A stretch of DNA of 6,248 nt from an uncultured Acidimicrobiia bacterium (GCA_905480055.1 CAJQOW010000022.1:1-6248), one strand, 5' to 3'; numbered from the stretch's first letter, positions 1-5,516 are shown. Numbers and translations: made by a program. The notes: a model not told the origin generated them from the sequence alone.

Positions 1-2
1 AC

Positions 3-74
3 TTCCCGCGAACCTTCAGCAACACCACGGCGAGCGATCACGAGCCGATCCTCGCCTCCTTCTCAACCAAATAG
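3..74 (+). CDS. 3' end of a plus-strand gene, product unknown (partial)
   Basis: An open frame enters from the left edge (first full codon at 3) and ends at TAG 72-74. It gives 23 residues ending in HEPILASFSTK. About 19 of the 23 sense codons end in G or C, as in the clear genes here, and a strong GC hairpin begins 7 bases after the stop; this is why I read it as the true end of a gene. The product cannot be recognised from this tail. It could also be a chance open stretch, since it is short. Confidence 0.4.
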   Translation, partial: FPRTFSNTTASDHEPILASFSTK

Positions 75-81
75 CCGATAC

Positions 82-116
82 GCATGGGGGGTGTGGCCTC
101 GGCCCGCCCCCCATGC
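82..116. terminator. Strong GC hairpin, probable terminator
   Basis: A perfect 10-base inverted repeat, GCATGGGGGG (82-91) and CCCCCCATGC (107-116), encloses a 15-base loop. It lies just after the stop codon at 72-74, the usual place for a terminator. Neither strand has a T-run after the stem, so it is not a classical intrinsic terminator; high-GC actinobacteria often use such tail-less hairpins. It also lies downstream of the truncated tRNA on the minus strand and could act in both directions. The stem is seen directly; the function is inferred. Confidence 0.55.
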
Positions 117-268
117 ACAGGCGATTGTTGAAGAGGCCAGATGCGCCGCGATGCTTGGATGAGCGAGTGGGACCAGTACCTGTTGGAGCACATAGCCCGC
201 ACCTCACGGTGCAGCCCAACATCGTGGGAATCGACTTCCAGGGTCGTGGCACTGCGCTGGGGCCGGGA

Positions 269-309
269 GGTTTAGGAAACCGGTGCTCTATCCCCTGAGC
301 TACGAGGGC
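269..309 (-). tRNA. 5' half of tRNA-Arg(CCU), interrupted after the anticodon loop
   Basis: Read on the minus strand from 309, the sequence matches a tRNA 5' half: acceptor strand GCCCTCG, then TA, D-stem GCTC and GAGC around loop AGGGGATA, A26, then an anticodon arm with loop TTCCTAA (anticodon CCT, arginine). Anticodon-stem pairs 31:39, 30:40 and 29:41 form (GGT with ACC). Position 42 onward then diverges: the expected GG is TC. No T-arm with GGTTCGA and no 3' acceptor strand CGAGGGC follow in the 268 bases to the window edge. It is therefore a truncated tRNA, or one interrupted by an insertion longer than that. The identity of the 5' half is secure; a working gene is doubtful. Confidence 0.7.
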
Positions 310-328
310 GGGATGTGAAGCTTACCGC

Positions 329-415
329 TCAGGCCTTCTGGCCGATCAGCACGATGCCTTTGTCCTTGCTGATGAGGGCAGCGGAGGAGAGGGCCTCTGC
401 TGTCGAGGTATCACG
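329..415 (-). pseudogene. Startless C-terminal coding remnant
   Basis: A minus-strand frame of 28 codons ends at TGA 331-329 and is closed upstream by a stop at 418-416. Its product includes STAEALSSAALIS and ends KGIVLIGQKA. Most of its codons end in G or C, like those of true genes here, but there is no usable start codon: the only in-frame GTG is 8 codons from the end. It ends 19 bases before the tRNA half, so a gene and a tRNA may once have stood in tandem on this strand. The pattern A-(E/D)-A-L-x-x-A-A followed by K-G-(I/L) recalls the C-terminal end of ApbE-type flavin transferases, but this is too short to claim. It may be a gene remnant or chance. Confidence 0.3.
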
Positions 416-485
416 TCATGTACCTGCCAGTGCCGAGGCCCGCCGCGTATGTCGGTGCGGTCACCGATCCTTGACCATCGAGCGT

Positions 486-1448
486 TCAGGCGAACAGCTC
501 GTCGAGGCTCGTCTTCTGCTCCGGAGTCATCGCCTTCAAGACCTCGAGCGCTTGGAGGTTCTCGGAGAGCTGAGCAACGTTCCTGGCTCCGATGATCACC
601 GAGCTCACATTCGGATTCGACGCAGTCCAGGCAAGCGCCAACTGCCCGGGAGTACACCCGATGGCGCCGGCCACAGCAAGGAATTGATCGACCTTGGCGA
701 GCCTGCTCTCATCGGTCAGGTGGTCCCGAAGCCACTCGACATCGTCGCCTCGGCTGCCGTCGGGGATTCCGTCCTGATACTTGCCCGTGAGCAGACCCGA
801 TGCGAGTGGGCTGAACGTCGTGAGCCCCAGGCCGATGTCCTCGTAGAGGCGTGCGTACTCGACCTCGACTCGTTCGCGCTTGAACAGGTTGTACTCGGGC
901 TGCTCGACGATGGGCTTGCGAAGATGGTGCCGCTCGGCGATTTCCCACGCTGCACGTATCTCTTGTGCTGACCACTCAGATGTGCCCCAATACAGTGCCC
1001 GACCGGATGCCACGATGTCGGACATCGCCCACACCGTTTCCTCGATCGGGGTTTCGGGGTCAGGTCGATGGCAGTAGACGAGGTCGATGTGGTCCATGCG
1101 AAGCCGCTCGAGCGACTTGTCTATCGCCTCCATCAAGTACTTCCGATTCAGTGTGAAGAATGCGTTCGGAACATCCCGGTGGATGCCCCAGAAGTACTTC
1201 GTGGAGACGAGGTAGCTGTGTCGTGCCCATCCGAACTCCTCAAGCGCTTCACCCATCACTGTCTCGGCCTGGCCGCCGGCATAGACCTCGGCGTTGTCGA
1301 AGAAGTTGACTCCGGCCTCGTACGCGGCGCTCATGCACTCGAGACTCGCATCACGCTCTTGTTGGCTCCCAAAGGTCAGCCACGATCCGTACGAGAAGAC
1401 ACTTGTCTTGATCCCGGCGCTCCCGACCCGGCGGTACTCCATACCCAT
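486..1448 (-). CDS. Aldo/keto reductase, potassium-channel beta-subunit-like family
   Basis: This is a 320-residue NADPH-dependent aldo/keto reductase, expected to reduce an aldehyde or ketone (or oxidise the alcohol) in the cytoplasm. The length suits a single TIM barrel. The catalytic tetrad is visible: Asp51 and Tyr56 ([11 protein letters not shown]), Lys84 (STKYFWG) and His127 (VYCHRPDP). The late cofactor-binding segment [19 protein letters not shown] (282-300) is also present. The YGSWLTFG start, STKYFWG and YNLF elements resemble the AKR6/AKR14 (Kv-beta and YghZ-like) group. The start chosen is ATG 1448, with AGGAG at 1461-1457 and 8 bases between; a GTG at 1457 overlaps that site and cannot be used with it. 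The gene diverges from the oxidoreductase at 1574 and the two probably share regulation. The substrate cannot be told from sequence. Confidence 0.93.
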   Translation of the reverse strand: MGMEYRRVGSAGIKTSVFSYGSWLTFGSQQERDASLECMSAAYEAGVNFFDNAEVYAGGQAETVMGEALEEFGWARHSYLVSTKYFWGIHRDVPNAFFTLNRKYLMEAIDKSLERLRMDHIDLVYCHRPDPETPIEETVWAMSDIVASGRALYWGTSEWSAQEIRAAWEIAERHHLRKPIVEQPEYNLFKRERVEVEYARLYEDIGLGLTTFSPLASGLLTGKYQDGIPDGSRGDDVEWLRDHLTDESRLAKVDQFLAVAGAIGCTPGQLALAWTASNPNVSSVIIGARNVAQLSENLQALEVLKAMTPEQKTSLDELFA

Positions 1449-1496
1449 TGCATGCACTCCTATCGTGCTGGTGCTCTCAGCCTAGAAACGGTTGGC

Positions 1497-1516
1497 GCCG
1501 TCGACGTCTCGACGGC
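1497..1516. promoter_or_regulatory. Inverted repeat, probable operator of the divergent pair
   Basis: GCCGTCGA (1497-1504) and TCGACGGC (1509-1516) form a perfect 8-base inverted repeat around CGTC. It sits near the middle of the only gap (1449-1573) between two divergent enzyme genes and next to the possible -35 region of the rightward gene. Such a site fits a dimeric repressor or activator controlling both genes. No regulator gene lies beside them in the window. The repeat is seen directly; the operator role is inferred. Confidence 0.45.
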
Positions 1517-1547
1517 TTGGTTTGGTCCGCTACGTGGGAGCTAGGAT
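1517..1547 (+). promoter_or_regulatory. Possible promoter of the oxidoreductase gene
   Basis: A TAGGAT hexamer at 1542-1547 could be the -10 element, with TTGGTT at 1517-1522 as a weak -35 at a long 19-base spacing. The -10 lies 27 bases before the ATG at 1574 and directly follows the inverted repeat at 1497-1516. On the other strand a TAGGCT (around 1479-1484) could serve the reductase, but no good -35 is seen for it. These are weak matches. Confidence 0.25.
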
Positions 1548-1573
1548 TCGACTGATCGCCAGGAGGTGTGGCA

Positions 1574-2425
1574 ATGCCCATGTCGCGAGTCGTAGTAACC
1601 GGGGGAAGCGGCAAGGCAGGGCGAGCGACGGTAGAGCGTCTTCGGCAGGAGGGGTTCGACGTCGTCGAGGTCGATGTCGCCGCATCCAGTGACCCCGACG
1701 CTCCAACACTCATCGCCGACCTGACGGACTTCGGCCAGACGATCGGAGCGCTGTCGAGTGCCGACGCCGTAGTGCACCTGGCCGCGATCCCGGCGCCGAA
1801 TATCCTCACCGATGCCGAGACGTTCCGTATCAACACGATGTCCACATACAACGTGTTTGCCGGGGCTATCGAGTTGGGACTGGAGCGCGTTGTGTGGGCG
1901 TCGTCGGAGACCTTGATCGGAATTCCGCTCGAGGACCAACCGCCCGAGTTCGCTCCGATCGACGAGACGCATCCACGCTTGCCCCAGTTCCACTATGCGT
2001 TGTCCAAGCTGTTGGGCGAGGAGATGGCAGGGCAATTCAACCGGTGGCACGGGACTCCGTTCGTCGGGCTGCGCATCTCCAACATCATGCAGCCCGACGA
2101 TTACACCGAACGGTTCCCCGGCTTCTGGGATGACCCGCGTATCCGCGCATGGAATCTGTGGGGCTATGTCGATCATCGAGATGTCGCGCTGGCGTGCTTC
2201 CGGGCACTCGTCGCAGACATGAGCGGATCCGAGGACTTCCTGATCGCCGCAGGAGACACGTGCATGACGACGCCGAGCGCTGACCTCATGGCCGAGGTCT
2301 TCCCAAGTGTTCCGATCCGAAGCCCCATCGAGGGATACGAGACCCTTCTGGCGATCGACAAGGCGCGACATCTTCTTGGGTATGAACCCGAGCACACATG
2401 GCGGGATCACATCAGCGCCCTCTGA
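1574..2425 (+). CDS. NAD(P)-dependent oxidoreductase, extended SDR (epimerase/dehydratase-like)
   Basis: This 283-residue protein belongs to the extended short-chain dehydrogenase family and should bind NAD(P) in the cytoplasm. The Rossmann motif VTGGSGKAG gives Gly10, Gly13 and Gly16. Asp34 at the end of the second strand (VVEVDV) favours NAD over NADP. ADAVVHLAA (63-71) is the usual fourth-strand element, and the catalytic set is Ser110 or Ser111 (WASSE), Tyr141 and Lys145 (YALSK). Later segments such as GYVDHRDVA (197-205) and the C-terminal LLGYEPEHTWRD (267-278) are typical of this family, which includes uronate dehydrogenases and sugar-nucleotide epimerases. The start is ATG 1574, with AGGAGG at 1561-1566 and 7 bases between; the upstream GTG at 1568 lies too close to that site. 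The divergent reductase neighbour suggests a shared sugar or carbonyl substrate, which is inference. Confidence 0.9.
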   Translation: MPMSRVVVTGGSGKAGRATVERLRQEGFDVVEVDVAASSDPDAPTLIADLTDFGQTIGALSSADAVVHLAAIPAPNILTDAETFRINTMSTYNVFAGAIELGLERVVWASSETLIGIPLEDQPPEFAPIDETHPRLPQFHYALSKLLGEEMAGQFNRWHGTPFVGLRISNIMQPDDYTERFPGFWDDPRIRAWNLWGYVDHRDVALACFRALVADMSGSEDFLIAAGDTCMTTPSADLMAEVFPSVPIRSPIEGYETLLAIDKARHLLGYEPEHTWRDHISAL

Positions 2426-2476
2426 CACCCGACCGGCGCCGACGGTCCGGCAACGGAACTCCACGTCCAGGCTTGA

Positions 2477-2526
2477 GCAAGCGAAAGGCCCAGCAGGGAG
2501 GAGTCCGCTGGGCCTATTGCGCTTGC
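2477..2526. terminator. Two-tier hairpin terminator after the oxidoreductase
   Basis: An inner stem AGGCCCAGC (2486-2494) with GCTGGGCCT (2507-2515) is perfect over 9 bases around a 12-base loop. An outer stem GCAAGCG (2477-2483) with CGCTTGC (2520-2526) is perfect over 7 bases, separated from the inner stem by a small internal loop (AA against ATTG). It begins 51 bases after the oxidoreductase stop and would end its transcript. There is no long T-run on either strand. The inner stem resembles the AGGCCCAG/CTGGGCCT cores common in bacterial terminators. Confidence 0.65.
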
Positions 2527-2728
2527 TGGTCTGTGGAGGACGACAACACTTCGTCTACGGAACCGGGCATCGGTCCGGATGACTGCACGCCACTTCTTTC
2601 CGAGCGCAGCACGTTCGTCCCAAAGGCAAGAGCTGAAGACGGGTCGTGGTGAGGATGCGTCCTGTGACGTCTGACGCTTCGTGCATTGCGGAAGGTGATC
2701 AATCTATTGTTGCCCGCTGGAGGAGACC
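2527..2728 (+). other. Non-coding stretch upstream of the cyclase
   Basis: Together with 2426-2476 this is about 300 bases without a supported gene, apart from the hairpin above. It must hold the cyclase promoter. The only -10-like piece I see is TATTGT or TCTATT near 2703-2710, with no convincing -35. A good ribosome site GGAGGA (2719-2724) precedes the ATG at 2729. A minus-strand open frame ends inside it at 2514, but it lacks a start with a ribosome site and any recognisable domain. I see no RNA gene. Confidence 0.5.
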
Positions 2729-4354
2729 ATGGAGTCGGGGTCAACAGGATCACTCGAGGCGATCATCCGTTCCGCTGCGGACGCGATCATCACCGCGGGC
2801 GCAGATGGACGCATCCAGACCTGGAATCCGGCAGCGCAACGCATGTTCGGGTATTCCGTCGACGAGGTTGTCGGTCAGTCCCTGACAGTGCTCGTTCCTG
2901 AGCGATTTCGGGAAGCCCACTCGGCCGGGCTCGAGCGTGTGGTCGAAACGGGAGAAACTCGCATTGTTGGCCAGACCGTCGAAGTCTTCGGCCTCCACAA
3001 GGAGGGGCACGAGTTCCCGATCGAGTTGGCACTAGCGACCTGGTTCGATGGCGGTCAGCGGTTCTTCAGCGGGATCATTCGCGACATCTCCGAGCGGGCC
3101 GAGATGACCAGGGCGCTCATGATGTCCGAACGGAGGATGGAGGCCATCCTCGAATCGGCAAACGATGCGATAATTTCGATCGACGACCGTGGCCGCGTGG
3201 TTCTGTGGAACGCCCATGCTGCTGAGATGTTCGGGTACTCATCGGACGAGATGGTTGGGGAGCCCGTGTCGGCGGTGGTCCCCGCGCGTTTCAGGGATGG
3301 GCACGCCGAGGGGGTCGCGCGGGTGTCGTCGGGCGGGGAACAGCACGTGATCGGATCGACGGTCGAGCTGGCTGGTCTTCATCGCGACGGGCGTGAGTTC
3401 CCGATCGAGCTCTCGCTCGCCACATGGCATGCAGGGAACAAGCGGTTCTACAGCGGGATCATCCGCGACATCACGGAGCGAAAGCTCGCCGAGGACGCCA
3501 TCCAAGTCGCCAACAAGTCTCTCAACCAGAAGAACGATCAGCTCGAGGCCTTATCCGGGAAGCTCGCGAAGTATCTGTCCCGTCAGGTGTTCGACTCGAT
3601 ATTCGAGGGAAAGACAGACGTTCGCGTTGAGTCATACCGCAAGGAGCTCACGGTGTTCTTCTCGGACATCAAAGGGTTCACCGACCTCACGGATCGGCTC
3701 GAGGCCGAGGCAGTCAGTGGCGTGCTCAATCGATATCTCAGTGAGATGGCAGCGATCGCTGACGGCTGCGGAGGCACGATCGACAAGTTCATCGGGGACG
3801 GCATCATGATCTTCTTCGGTGATCCCAGGACCCTTGGCCGCCGTCAGGATGCAATACAGTGTGTGGGGATGGCAACCCGGATGAAGAACCGGATTCGGGA
3901 GCTCAATGCAGAGTGGTCCGACCTCATCGGTCCGGAGCCGCTTCAGGTTCGCATCGGTATCAACTCCGGATTCTGCACCGTCGGAAACTTCGGATCAGAA
4001 GACCGGCTGGACTACACAATTGTCGGAGGGGCGGTGAACGCTGCATCTCGCCTCGAAGAAGCAGCCGAACCCGACCAGATACTGGTTTCCCACGCGACCT
4101 ACTCGCTGATAAAGGACGAGTTCTACTGTCGGCCGATTGGCGATGTGAACGTGAAGGGGATCAGCCATGAGCTTCGAACGTACGAGGTCATGGGGGAGTT
4201 CAAGGATCTCGGACCAGACGTTCGGGTCGAAGAGGAGATCGGTGACTTCAAGGTGTCCCTCGATCCGAACAGTCTCGATGCCGACTCGACCCAACGAGCC
4301 CGAGAAGCGCTTCTCAGCGCCCTGGCGGCTCTCGATCCATCGAGCGAAACCTAG
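2729..4354 (+). CDS. PAS-PAS adenylate cyclase (class III)
   Basis: This 541-residue protein should convert ATP to cAMP in response to a signal sensed by its PAS domains. No signal peptide or membrane segment is seen, so it should be cytosolic. PAS 1 spans about 9-126 and PAS 2 about 137-254; they are colinear copies offset by exactly 128 residues, each with MFGYS, FPIEL and SGIIRDI. A linker helix (about 255-283, ANKSLNQKNDQLEALSGKLA) leads to the catalytic domain (about 305-490). Metal-binding aspartates are Asp313 (FSDIKGF) and Asp357 (IGDGIM). Lys353 and Thr430 are the adenine-selecting positions, a Lys/Thr pair known from class IIIb enzymes, and Asn437 and Arg441 (VNAASRLE) are the transition-state residues. 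All required residues are present, so it should be active as a homodimer. The last 50 residues form an acidic, then helical tail of unknown role. The start ATG has GGAGGA 4 bases upstream. Confidence 0.95.
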   Translation: MESGSTGSLEAIIRSAADAIITAGADGRIQTWNPAAQRMFGYSVDEVVGQSLTVLVPERFREAHSAGLERVVETGETRIVGQTVEVFGLHKEGHEFPIELALATWFDGGQRFFSGIIRDISERAEMTRALMMSERRMEAILESANDAIISIDDRGRVVLWNAHAAEMFGYSSDEMVGEPVSAVVPARFRDGHAEGVARVSSGGEQHVIGSTVELAGLHRDGREFPIELSLATWHAGNKRFYSGIIRDITERKLAEDAIQVANKSLNQKNDQLEALSGKLAKYLSRQVFDSIFEGKTDVRVESYRKELTVFFSDIKGFTDLTDRLEAEAVSGVLNRYLSEMAAIADGCGGTIDKFIGDGIMIFFGDPRTLGRRQDAIQCVGMATRMKNRIRELNAEWSDLIGPEPLQVRIGINSGFCTVGNFGSEDRLDYTIVGGAVNAASRLEEAAEPDQILVSHATYSLIKDEFYCRPIGDVNVKGISHELRTYEVMGEFKDLGPDVRVEEEIGDFKVSLDPNSLDADSTQRAREALLSALAALDPSSET

Positions 4355-4362
4355 CGCCCCGG

Positions 4363-4623
4363 TCAGCGCCGGTTGGGCCCACGACTGGGTTGGGTCGGTG
4401 CATGGAGCCACACCCAAGCGGCCCTGATCAGCAACACCGCGGGAACTGCAACGAAGAGTGCCCCAGCGATGAGGCGAAGCGGCTCGGTGAACGTCGTGAA
4501 CTGTTCACCTGCGATCAGTGCATCGACACCCTGTTCCCACGTCGATCCGCCGACGCCTCTCCACACGAGACCGACGAACACGGCAGCCAGGAGAACAGTG
4601 AGGATTCGCCGAGCGGTCTTCAC
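4363..4623 (-). CDS. Small membrane protein with two transmembrane helices, unknown
   Basis: This 86-residue protein is not recognised. It has a basic N-terminus (VKTARR, GTG start), a first hydrophobic helix at about 7-23 (ILTVLLAAVFVGLVW), a roughly 25-residue polar loop with STWEQGVD and a second helix at about 50-73 (LRLIAGALFVAVPAVLLIRAAW). It ends in a basic tail, RGPNRR. The positive ends place both termini in the cytoplasm by the positive-inside rule. The GTG start at 4623 overlaps the stop of the preceding gene as GTGA, which implies translational coupling; an upstream in-frame ATG at 4692 would create a long overlap and has no good ribosome site. It is the last gene of the leftward operon and converges with the cyclase, 8 bases apart. 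The function is unknown. Confidence 0.65.
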   Translation of the reverse strand: MKTARRILTVLLAAVFVGLVWRGVGGSTWEQGVDALIAGEQFTTFTEPLRLIAGALFVAVPAVLLIRAAWVWLHAPTQPSRGPNRR

Positions 4624-4835
4624 TTCTTGTCTGCAGTTCGCTCCAAGGGGTCGAAGATGAAGCGGTTGGTCGCGTTGACAATCCTTTTCCATTTCATGGC
4701 GATGTGTATCACCGCAACGCCGACAACCCAGCCGACTGATGACAGGTGGAGCTCTTCCAACCCTGCGGGATGATCAGCCCAACCTGCATGCTGCTCCTTG
4801 TGACGTCCGAAACCGTCACCCACGGTACTTGTCAA
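4620..4835 (-). CDS. Small single-helix membrane protein, unknown, start uncertain
   Basis: This frame ends at TGA 4622-4620, which shares GTGA with the next gene. The product, at most 71 residues, has one hydrophobic stretch (LSSVGWVVGVAVIHIAM, about 31-47), then a basic turn KWKR and a cytoplasmic tail NRFIFDPLERTADKK. Codons in the tail half end mostly in G or C, as expected of a real gene. The start is unclear: the longest version uses TTG 4835 with no ribosome site, and GTG 4823 is equally poor. A good AAGGAG (4799-4794) instead serves an out-of-frame ATG at 4789. A frameshift or sequence error near there, or an upstream coupling peptide, would explain this. The function is not recognised. 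Its coupling to the following membrane gene suggests they form a pair. Confidence 0.45.
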   Translation of the reverse strand: MTSTVGDGFGRHKEQHAGWADHPAGLEELHLSSVGWVVGVAVIHIAMKWKRIVNATNRFIFDPLERTADKK

Positions 4836-4890
4836 CGCACCGTGTGGATCCGGCCCTGGCTGAAGGGCAGCGTTCAGTCATCATCTTGCC

Positions 4891-4908
4891 GCTGCAGTTG
4901 CCTGCAGC
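4891..4908 (-). promoter_or_regulatory. GNRA-capped hairpin at the 3' end of the repeat-protein gene
   Basis: On the minus strand, GCTGCAG (4908-4902) and CTGCAGC (4897-4891) form a perfect 7-base stem closed by the tetraloop GCAA, a member of the very stable GNRA class. Its first base is the last base of the TAG stop of the repeat protein. There is no T-run after it. It may protect or end the transcript, or partly insulate the small membrane genes downstream. The fold is seen; the role is inferred. Confidence 0.4.
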
Positions 4909-5420
4909 TACTCGTCAGCGAACAGCTCTCCGCTGTTTCCGAAGTAGGTGGTCGTTACTCCATCGCTACTCAGGTGCATCGGTGTGACTTCGTGGTCGTA
5001 GTCGAATCCCATCGCAGACGGTGCGACCGTGAGGGCCGGATACAGTTCTCCGCTGTTGCCGTAGTACTCGGTTGTCACGAGACCGCTCAGCAGATGCATC
5101 GATGTGGACTCATTCGCCACTTCGAGGCCCATCAACGGTGCGACCGGTATGGGATCCGGATAGAGCACCCCGCTGTTGCCGAAGTAGGCGGTGGTTACTC
5201 CCGGCTGGACGATGCGCATCGGTGTGGATTCGTTGTCGTACGCGAAGCCATCGACCGCTGCCGCGCTTGCTCCCGTCGTTTCGGCATCCTGGTTCCCGAT
5301 CATGTACCCGATGCCGAGGCCGAAGGCGACCGCCAGAAGTGCAGCCAGACCGATCCAAACCCAGTCGGGGACGTGGTGCAACCCAACGTCACTGGAGGGG
5401 TGGTGGTGGACGCTTGTCAT
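4908..5420 (-). CDS. Membrane-anchored protein with three 40-residue repeats, unknown
   Basis: This 170-residue protein is not a family I recognise. Residues 1-18 are His-rich (HHH at 5-7, HH at 15-16). One hydrophobic helix at about 20-42 (VWIGLAALLAVAFGLGIG) has glycine-zipper spacing, followed by a short Ala/Thr linker. Then come three repeats from about 57 to the end, with an exact 40-residue period: Glu64, Glu104, Glu144 and GNSG at 81, 121 and 161. The consensus is (E-S/V)-T-P-M-H, about five variable residues, then G-V-T-T-x-Y-F-G-N-S-G-E-L-Y-P. The last copy is cut short after GELF. There is no cysteine or lipobox, so it is best read as a signal-anchored protein with the repeats outside the cytoplasm. 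The ATG start has GAGGAG 5 bases upstream. It follows hypA by about 96 bases on the same strand, within the hydrogenase maturation operon. The function is unknown. Confidence 0.85.
   Translation of the reverse strand: MTSVHHHPSSDVGLHHVPDWVWIGLAALLAVAFGLGIGYMIGNQDAETTGASAAAVDGFAYDNESTPMRIVQPGVTTAYFGNSGVLYPDPIPVAPLMGLEVANESTSMHLLSGLVTTEYYGNSGELYPALTVAPSAMGFDYDHEVTPMHLSSDGVTTTYFGNSGELFADE
4911..5252 (-). repeat. Tandem 120-base coding repeat, 2.85 copies
   Basis: Within the repeat-protein gene the DNA repeats with a 120-base period and no indels, marked by the GNSG codons at 5180-5169, 5060-5049 and 4940-4929. The plus strand shows the same core, CCGCTGTT followed by CCG-A-GTA, in each copy. 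Copies differ at many third positions as well as some amino acids, so the duplication is not recent and the protein repeat is probably kept by selection. Confidence 0.85.
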
Positions 5421-5440
5421 GGAGACTCCTCCCCGTCTCC
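5421..5440 (-). promoter_or_regulatory. Hairpin with the ribosome-binding site in its loop
   Basis: On the minus strand, GGAGAC (5440-5435) and GTCTCC (5426-5421) pair perfectly over 6 bases, leaving the 8-base loop GGGGAGGA, which contains the Shine-Dalgarno site. The stem touches the ATG at 5420. The loop would display the site, while the stem next to the ATG could slow initiation. It may tune synthesis of the repeat protein relative to the maturation factors. A 6-base stem can also arise by chance. Confidence 0.35.
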
Positions 5441-5516
5441 GAAGAAGTCAGCGACACGCCCTCATTGTCTCCCTGATTGGACCAGCTGACCAGCGAATTC
5501 CGTTGAATCCGATTGT

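Noticed and set aside
1..309. Group I intron interrupting the tRNA-Arg(CCU) gene, as known in some bacteria
   Set aside because: I see no paired guide sequence for TTTCCT near the break and no recognisable group I core, and no 3' exon lies in the window. The match also extends past position 37 to 41, which does not suit an intron placed right after the anticodon. A larger insertion cannot be ruled out without sequence to the left.
414..488. Read-through extension of the reductase past its TGA (24 further codons)
   Set aside because: The reductase already has full family length and a normal C-terminus, and no selenocysteine or recoding signal is visible.
1068..1544. Plus-strand frame of 158 codons opposite the reductase start
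   Set aside because: It is antisense to a well-supported enzyme and would run through the divergent regulatory gap; no motifs.
1541..2464. Long minus-strand open frame (307 codons) opposite the oxidoreductase gene
   Set aside because: It is antisense to a gene with clear catalytic motifs, has no recognisable domain and has no ribosome site at its start; long antisense frames are common in high-GC coding DNA.
2664..2680. CRP/cAMP-receptor-type site (TGTGACGTCTGACG) upstream of the cyclase
   Set aside because: Only the left half TGTGA is present; the matching TCACA half is missing.
2514..2753. Minus-strand frame of 79 codons upstream of the cyclase
   Set aside because: Part of it has gene-like codon use, but it overlaps the cyclase start, lacks a start with a ribosome site, has no domain and ends inside the terminator hairpin.
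4390..4773. Plus-strand frame of 127 codons opposite the small membrane genes
   Set aside because: The minus-strand reading gives proper membrane helices and a GTGA overlap; the plus-strand product is polar and featureless.
4812..4844. Overlapping short inverted repeats (ACCGT, ACGGT, ACCGTG) that could form alternative hairpins, like an attenuator
   Set aside because: The stems are only 5-6 bases with no T-run or leader peptide tied to them; chance is likely.
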